In this document: positions 1 to 7,050 of the stretch, piece after piece
How positions within the stretch are numbered: position 1 is the first letter of the stretch
Layout of the letters: every line of letters begins with the position of its first letter
Assembly: GCA_030620285.1 (NCBI GenBank)
Contig: JAUXFA010000058.1
Coordinates: 1 to 7,050, forward strand
DNA from: Piscirickettsiaceae bacterium
GTDB taxonomy: Bacteria; Pseudomonadota; Gammaproteobacteria; Nitrosococcales; Methylophagaceae
Length of the DNA stretch: 7,050 nt
Direction: 5' to 3'
Translations under genes and position numbers: made by a program
Notes under the pieces: model-generated
What the model was told of the DNA's origin: nothing
What the model saw: the letters and a program-made list of their open reading frames with translations, nothing else
The model's database searches: none

Positions 1-953
1 ATGCCCGCTGTTACATTCAAACAAAGCATGACCCATAATTGCCAGAATTGAGGTGTTTTTAATGCTTCATCGATATGGACATCATGTTCGGTAATCATGC
101 CTTTGGTTTCATCTGGCACGACATAACCTTCCGGTAACCAGCCTTCTTTGGGTACACGATAAGCAAATGCAGCAATCATCATAATGACAAAATATACTGC
201 ACCTAAAGTGAAAAAGGTTTGGGCAACACCGATATTTCCTGTTCCTGCTAGATAAACACCTTCAGGTCCAGGTACCAACATGTTTGCCACATCATTGGCA
301 CCCACAACAACCACTTCTTTCAATTGACCAGCGTGCTCTACAACTCGTCGGCCGGCTTCAGTGATTAAATTAACGCTATCAATTGTTCCTAGATATTCAG
401 GCGCAATATAGAATGATCGCATCATCGGACCAATCATAAACTTGGCAATCATGGCCCCACCACCAAACCCCATGATCGCAATGCCTGTTGCCATTCCTCG
501 TCTATCGGGGAACCAGCGAATCAAGGTGCTCACTGGGGAGATATAACCTAAGCCAAGACCACAACCACCTAAAACACCATAACCGAGGTAAAGCAGCCAT
601 AGCTGGCCGGAGACAATACCCATACCACCAATGATAAAACCACCACCCCAACATGCTGCTGCAATAGCTCCCACTAATCGAGGGCCTACTTTTTCCAACC
701 ATTTACCAGCAAAGGCAGCTGACAATCCTAAAAAGACAATTGCGACAGTGAAAATCCATACCACACTTTTTAGATTCCAATCATCGGCAGCACTGGTGAC
801 AACACCGATTCTCGCTACCAGTGCGGGGTTAAATAAACTCCAAGCATAAACAGAACCAATGCAGAGATGAATTCCTAGGGCCGCTGGTGCGATTAACCAA
901 CGGTTAAAACCCTCTTTTGCCACTATACGTTGCTTAGAAAACAGCCCAGCCAT
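1..953 (-). CDS. OFA-family MFS transporter (oxalate/formate antiporter-like), C-terminus beyond left edge
   Basis: Inner-membrane major facilitator transporter of the OFA (oxalate:formate antiporter) family, whose members move small organic acids; the substrate cannot be read here. The first 317 residues are visible. After a short cytoplasmic start come hydrophobic helices at about 20-42, 63-83, 93-113, 118-140, 153-178 and 245-266. Family signatures are GYISPVSTLIRWFPDRRG (136-153) followed by GIAIMGFGGG, and TPQFWQLWVMLCLNVTAG at the truncated end. Between the fifth and sixth helices lies a hydrophilic insert (about 181-243), longer than the usual MFS loop. I chose the ATG at 953 because GGGAG lies 6 bases upstream and the protein then begins MAGLFSKQ. 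ATGs at 956 and 974 are in frame; 956 is too close to the ribosome site and 974 has none. Family assignment is confident, start less so. Confidence 0.88.
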   Translation of the reverse strand, partial: MAGLFSKQRIVAKEGFNRWLIAPAALGIHLCIGSVYAWSLFNPALVARIGVVTSAADDWNLKSVVWIFTVAIVFLGLSAAFAGKWLEKVGPRLVGAIAAACWGGGFIIGGMGIVSGQLWLLYLGYGVLGGCGLGLGYISPVSTLIRWFPDRRGMATGIAIMGFGGGAMIAKFMIGPMMRSFYIAPEYLGTIDSVNLITEAGRRVVEHAGQLKEVVVVGANDVANMLVPGPEGVYLAGTGNIGVAQTFFTLGAVYFVIMMIAAFAYRVPKEGWLPEGYVVPDETKGMITEHDVHIDEALKTPQFWQLWVMLCLNVTAG

Positions 954-1022
954 CATTTTCTCCCAATCGGTCATTCAATAAAACTGAAGAGCCAACATAC
1001 CATGCCCTCAGGGCTACTTCAA

Positions 1023-1052
1023 TTTATATGCTTACTTTTTATTTGTGTACAA
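1023..1052 (-). promoter_or_regulatory. Putative promoter of the MFS transporter gene
   Basis: On the minus strand TTGTAC (1047-1052) and TATAAA (1023-1028) are 18 bases apart; shifting the -10 by one base gives ATATAA with a 17-base spacer. A transcript would start near 1015 and have a leader of about 60 bases. The -35 lies inside the dyad at 1041-1054. Inferred from consensus only. No terminator is visible between parC and this gene, so read-through from parEC is also possible. Confidence 0.4.
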
Positions 1053-1054
1053 AT
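1041..1054. promoter_or_regulatory. Operator-like dyad upstream of the MFS gene
   Basis: ATTTGTGTACAAAT is an inverted repeat with perfect 6-base arms (ATTTGT/ACAAAT) and a 2-base centre. It overlaps the predicted -35 of the transporter gene, a position that suits a repressor. Its core TTGTGTACAA is one base from TTGTATACAA, a site type used by some GntR/FCD-family regulators of organic-acid genes. That resemblance is suggestive only, and no regulator gene is in the window. Confidence 0.3.
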
Positions 1055-1090
1055 ATCTCTTAAAACCTTTCAACTACTCTTTAATTGGCC

Positions 1091-3336
<2,246 letters not shown>

Positions 3337-3356
3337 TTATCTATCCCGTTTCATAA

Positions 3357-5288
<1,932 letters not shown>

Positions 5289-5300
5289 TTATGTGCCCGA

Positions 5301-5330
5301 AGAGTAGCAGGATGAAAGGCCTTTACACAA
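5301..5330 (-). promoter_or_regulatory. Possible parE promoter (weak match)
   Basis: On the minus strand TTGTGT (5325-5330) and TACTCT (5301-5306) are 18 bases apart, about 30 bases upstream of the parE start. The matches are partial. It is listed because parE must have a promoter in this 144-base divergent gap and nothing better is visible. Confidence 0.25.
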
Positions 5331-5350
5331 GGCTATCATTTACTAAGCAG

Positions 5351-5378
5351 TTGACACTATAGGTAACTGTAGTAATAT
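5351..5378 (+). promoter_or_regulatory. Near-consensus sigma70-type promoter for the DUF2892-DUF3365 unit
   Basis: TTGACA (5351-5356, a perfect -35) and TAATAT (5373-5378, close to TATAAT) are separated by 16 bases. Transcription would begin near 5385, leaving a leader of about 30 bases before the ATG at 5415. A short dyad, CAGTT-N12-AACTG (5348-5369), spans the -35; it could be an operator but its arms are only 5 bases and may be chance. Confidence 0.65.
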
Positions 5379-5403
5379 CTCATATATTAGTGAACTCTAA
5401 TTT

Positions 5404-5408
5404 AGGAG
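5404..5408 (+). promoter_or_regulatory. Ribosome binding site of the DUF2892 gene
   Basis: AGGAG sits 6 bases before the ATG at 5415 and supports that start for a protein of only 67 residues. Confidence 0.75.
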
Positions 5409-5414
5409 TTAGTC

Positions 5415-5618
5415 ATGAATATTGACCGAATCGTTCTCGCCTTTGCGGGTACTGTTATTTTATTAAGCCTTGTTCTTTCGCAATACCATAGTCCTAATTG
5501 GTTATGGTTAACGGCATTTGTCGGGGCCAATTTACTTCAAGCAGCCTTTACTGGCTTTTGTCCATTAGCAAAAATGCTGAAAGCTGTTGGCAAAAAAGCA
5601 GGACAGGCATTTGATTAG
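5415..5618 (+). CDS. DUF2892 (YgaP-type) small inner-membrane protein
   Basis: A 67-residue protein made almost entirely of two transmembrane helices (about 5-22 and 29-47) joined by a short polar turn (QYHSPN), with a basic tail ([12 protein letters not shown]). It has the pattern of the DUF2892 family, the membrane part of E. coli YgaP: an MNIDRI start, an AG in helix 1, and a second helix ending in [13 protein letters not shown] with one cysteine at 49. In YgaP this segment anchors a rhodanese domain, which is absent here. Stand-alone DUF2892 proteins have no settled function; links to sulfur handling are inferred from YgaP. The gene has a strong promoter and ribosome site, and its stop codon overlaps the ribosome site of the next gene, so the two are almost surely co-transcribed. 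Confidence 0.85.
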   Translation: MNIDRIVLAFAGTVILLSLVLSQYHSPNWLWLTAFVGANLLQAAFTGFCPLAKMLKAVGKKAGQAFD

Positions 5619-5627
5619 GAGCTTAAG

Positions 5628-6200
5628 ATGAGAAAGTTAACTGTTCTCTGTTGGCTATTAGCGAGTTTAGTTTCATACCCCGTTACTGCTGATGAGCAAC
5701 AAAACTTTCAGCAACAAAGTAAAGCCGCTATCCAAGAATTTGCCACTACACTAAAAGGCGCTTTGGTTTCGGCAATAAAAGCAGGTGGGCCAACTGAAGC
5801 GATTCAGGTGTGTAATCAAGTGGCACCAACAATAGCGGCAAGCTTATCTAAGAAATATGGTTTTGACATTGCTCGTACTAGTCTTAAAGTACGAAACCCT
5901 AACAATAAAGCCGATTGCTGGGAACAAACCGTACTCCTCCAATTTGAAGATCGCAAACAAGCGGGTGAAGCAATCAATATGCTTACTTTTAGTGAGGAGA
6001 TAAACCGTGATGATAGTCAAGAGTTACGAATGATGAAGGCCATTCCGACCGGTGAAGTCTGCTTGAAATGCCATGGCAGCAATATTGCTGAGCCTGTTCA
6101 AGCGACTTTGGATAAGCTCTATCCTGACGACCAAGCAACTGGTTTTTCTTTAGGTGATATTCGAGGCGCCTTTACTATCCGTAAAGCTACTCAACAATAA
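5628..6200 (+). CDS. Periplasmic DUF3365 (Tll0287-like) c-type haem protein
   Basis: A 190-residue exported protein. Residues 1-21 form a signal peptide (charged MRK, hydrophobic core, probable cleavage after PVTA, before DEQQ). The mature part matches the DUF3365/Tll0287-like family: AIQVCNQVAP (58-67), ARTSLKVRNPNNKADCWE (82-99), and near the C-terminus EVCLKCHGS (143-151), where CLKCH at 145-149 is a CxxCH covalent haem-attachment site. One haem is expected. Cys62 and Cys97 are extra cysteines that could pair or ligate. The fold is related to PAS-like sensor domains, and members are proposed to sense or transfer electrons, but no reaction is established. The start is fixed by AGGAG at 5617-5621, 6 bases before the ATG, overlapping the TAG of the upstream gene. 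Maturation would require a cytochrome c assembly system encoded elsewhere. Confidence 0.88.
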   Translation: MRKLTVLCWLLASLVSYPVTADEQQNFQQQSKAAIQEFATTLKGALVSAIKAGGPTEAIQVCNQVAPTIAASLSKKYGFDIARTSLKVRNPNNKADCWEQTVLLQFEDRKQAGEAINMLTFSEEINRDDSQELRMMKAIPTGEVCLKCHGSNIAEPVQATLDKLYPDDQATGFSLGDIRGAFTIRKATQQ

Positions 6201-6241
6201 AAATAAAAAGCCTTGGTACTCGTTAAGTAGCACCAAGGCTT
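6201..6241 (-). terminator. Rho-independent terminator for the minus-strand winged-helix gene
   Basis: AAGCCTTGGT (6208-6217) and ACCAAGGCTT (6232-6241) form a perfect 10-base stem with a 14-base loop. Read on the minus strand, the stem runs into TTTTTATTT, a good U-tract, about 25 bases after the stop codon at 6266. In the plus direction this hairpin lacks an immediate U-tract. Confidence 0.75.
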
Positions 6242-6259
6242 GTCAGTTCAAGCTTTTTT
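6235..6259 (+). terminator. Rho-independent terminator for the DUF2892-DUF3365 unit
   Basis: On the plus strand AAGGCTTG (6235-6242) pairs with CAAGCTTT (6249-6256) across a 6-base loop, with one G-U pair, and the U-run continues to 6259. It begins 34 bases after the DUF3365 stop. Its left arm reuses the right arm of the other hairpin, so the two structures compete on the same RNA. Confidence 0.55.
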
Positions 6260-6265
6260 AGTAAT

Positions 6266-6463
6266 CTATTTCAATGAAATAACTTCTGTACGGCCTTGTG
6301 TTTCTATCACTAATTTACCTTCGCTGGCTAACCAGCCAATCGCGCGTTGCGTGGTTTTAGCATCTAACTTTGTTTCTTTGGTGATTTTAGTCACGCTACT
6401 TTCACCTTTTTTATTAAGGTATTGCCATACAACACCGGCTGCAGTTCCTATTGAATCCGCCAT
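6266..6463 (-). CDS. Winged helix-turn-helix protein of the DUF2582 type
   Basis: A 65-residue protein that is nothing but a winged-helix fold: helix 1 (GTAAGVVWQYLNKKG, 6-20), helix 2 (SVTKITKETKL, 23-33), the likely recognition helix (DAKTTQRAIGWLASEG, 34-49) and a beta wing ending in GRTEVISLK. The GVVWQYLN, AIGWLA and final ISLK patterns fit the DUF2582 family. Members are presumed to bind nucleic acid, but I know of no defined target. There is no sensor or ligand domain, so it would act alone, as a dimer or with a partner. The start at 6463 is supported by GGAGA 7 bases upstream. It is transcribed toward the DUF3365 gene and has its own terminator. A 190-base gap separates it from the rhomboid gene upstream, in which I see no convincing promoter. 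Confidence 0.82.
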   Translation of the reverse strand: MADSIGTAAGVVWQYLNKKGESSVTKITKETKLDAKTTQRAIGWLASEGKLVIETQGRTEVISLK

Positions 6464-6625
6464 TTTCGTCTCTCCATTTTTAAAAAAATATCACATTCAA
6501 GATAATTGACACACTTTGAGGTCATTTCTTGTAATGTGTTGATTTTACAGCAATGCATAGCGGTATATAAGTGAAGATCTTCCCGATGTGTCTCATGATG
6601 AAATAAATCGCATTGTCTGCTCTTT

Positions 6626-6651
6626 ATTTACACCTCAATGTGAATGTAAAT
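6626..6651. repeat. AT-rich inverted repeat after the rhomboid gene
   Basis: ATTTACA (6626-6632) and TGTAAAT (6645-6651) are perfect 7-base arms around a 12-base spacer, just past the rhomboid stop codon. There is no U-tract on the minus strand, so it is not a standard terminator. It could be a regulatory site for the winged-helix gene or a weak RNA 3' structure. Confidence 0.3.
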
Positions 6652-6653
6652 CG

Positions 6654-7050
6654 TCAGCGATCACCCCCTATATCATCCCACTCATTCTCATAGCCTTCTT
6701 GCTCCCAACTGTATACTTTCTCAGGTGGTTTTGGATCATTATTGCGAAATACGATGGCACAAAATATACCCATTAATGCACCAAATAAATGTGATTCAAA
6801 GGAGATCCTTTCTTGTGTTGGCAATACACCCCAAACCATGCTGCCATAAAGAAAAAACACTATCATTGCCAGTGCCATTGCTTGTTTGTCTCGCCGTAAT
6901 ACGCCAATCAAAAATAGAAAAAACATCATGCCATGCGTTAACCCACTCGCGCCTAAATGATGCGATTCTCGGGCAAATAACCACACACCTAGCCCCGAAC
7001 CAAAATAGATGATAAGCAGAAGTCGGAGGCCAAGCGGTCTTAGGAAGACA
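6654..7050 (-). CDS. Rhomboid-family intramembrane serine protease, C-terminal part (N-terminus beyond right edge)
   Basis: The last 131 residues of a membrane-embedded serine protease that cleaves transmembrane helices. The frame stays open to the right edge (VFLRPLGLRLLLI at the boundary), so the GTG at 6986 is not the real start. Catalytic signatures are intact: HLGASGLTHG, whose GxSG serine is encoded at 6945-6947, and SFESHLFGALMG, whose histidine is encoded at 6789-6791, making the Ser-His dyad. Four hydrophobic segments are visible: the edge segment to VWLF, MMFFLFLIGVL, MALAMIVFFLYGSMVWGV and HLFGALMGIFCAIVF. The protein ends in a hydrophilic, acidic tail of about 30 residues (NDPKPPEK to DDIGGDR). 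The N-terminal helices are not visible, so the subtype (GlpG-like or other) cannot be decided, and the substrate is unknown. Confidence 0.88.
   Translation of the reverse strand, partial: VFLRPLGLRLLLIIYFGSGLGVWLFARESHHLGASGLTHGMMFFLFLIGVLRRDKQAMALAMIVFFLYGSMVWGVLPTQERISFESHLFGALMGIFCAIVFRNNDPKPPEKVYSWEQEGYENEWDDIGGDR

Noticed and set aside
502..702. Minus-strand open frame overlapping the MFS transporter in another frame
   Set aside because: It is an out-of-frame reading of clear OFA-family helices and is rich in Trp, Tyr and Cys, as expected of a shadow frame.
954..1090. Terminator between parC and the MFS gene
   Set aside because: No GC-rich stem followed by a U-tract is present on the minus strand; the only compact dyads look operator-like, with loops of 1-2 bases.
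6588..6776. 62-codon plus-strand open frame (MSHDEINRIV...) across the gap and the rhomboid tail
   Set aside because: It overlaps the rhomboid coding strand in antisense and has no ribosome binding site; its hydrophobic stretch is a by-product of the opposite strand.
6725..7012. 95-codon plus-strand open frame opposite the rhomboid gene
   Set aside because: Entirely antisense to rhomboid catalytic motifs, and it has no recognisable domain of its own.

Overview
The window looks like an ordinary chromosomal stretch of a gammaproteobacterium with modest GC content. The ParE and ParC proteins resemble the Escherichia/Vibrio type closely along their whole length, and the two genes sit together as parE-parC. 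I cannot name the genus from sequence alone.

Layout, left to right. (1) Positions 1-953, minus strand: an OFA-family major facilitator transporter, cut by the left edge, with a putative operator-like dyad over its likely promoter. (2) 1091-3333 and 3357-5270, minus strand: parC and parE, the two subunits of topoisomerase IV, transcribed parE first with a 23-base gap. As read, parC carries a one-base frameshift after codon 56; both halves are otherwise intact. (3) 5271-5414: a divergent promoter region with a near-consensus sigma70-type promoter pointing right. (4) 5415-5618 and 5628-6200, plus strand: a tight two-gene unit encoding a two-helix DUF2892 (YgaP-like) membrane protein and a secreted DUF3365 (Tll0287-like) protein with one CxxCH haem site. 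(5) 6201-6259: overlapping terminator hairpins for the two converging transcripts. (6) 6266-6463, minus strand: a 65-residue DUF2582-type winged-helix protein. (7) 6654-7050, minus strand: the C-terminal part of a rhomboid intramembrane serine protease, cut by the right edge.

The genes do not form one pathway. ParE and ParC make the decatenating enzyme topoisomerase IV. The DUF2892/DUF3365 pair probably acts at the inner membrane and periplasm in a redox or sensory role that is not established. The transporter, winged-helix protein and rhomboid look like independent neighbours. I found no mobile element, tRNA, rRNA or CRISPR array, and no intergenic gap exceeds about 190 bases. I see no convincing new multi-gene system. 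The items most worth checking are the parC frameshift, the DUF2892/DUF3365 unit, and the operator-like dyad upstream of the transporter.
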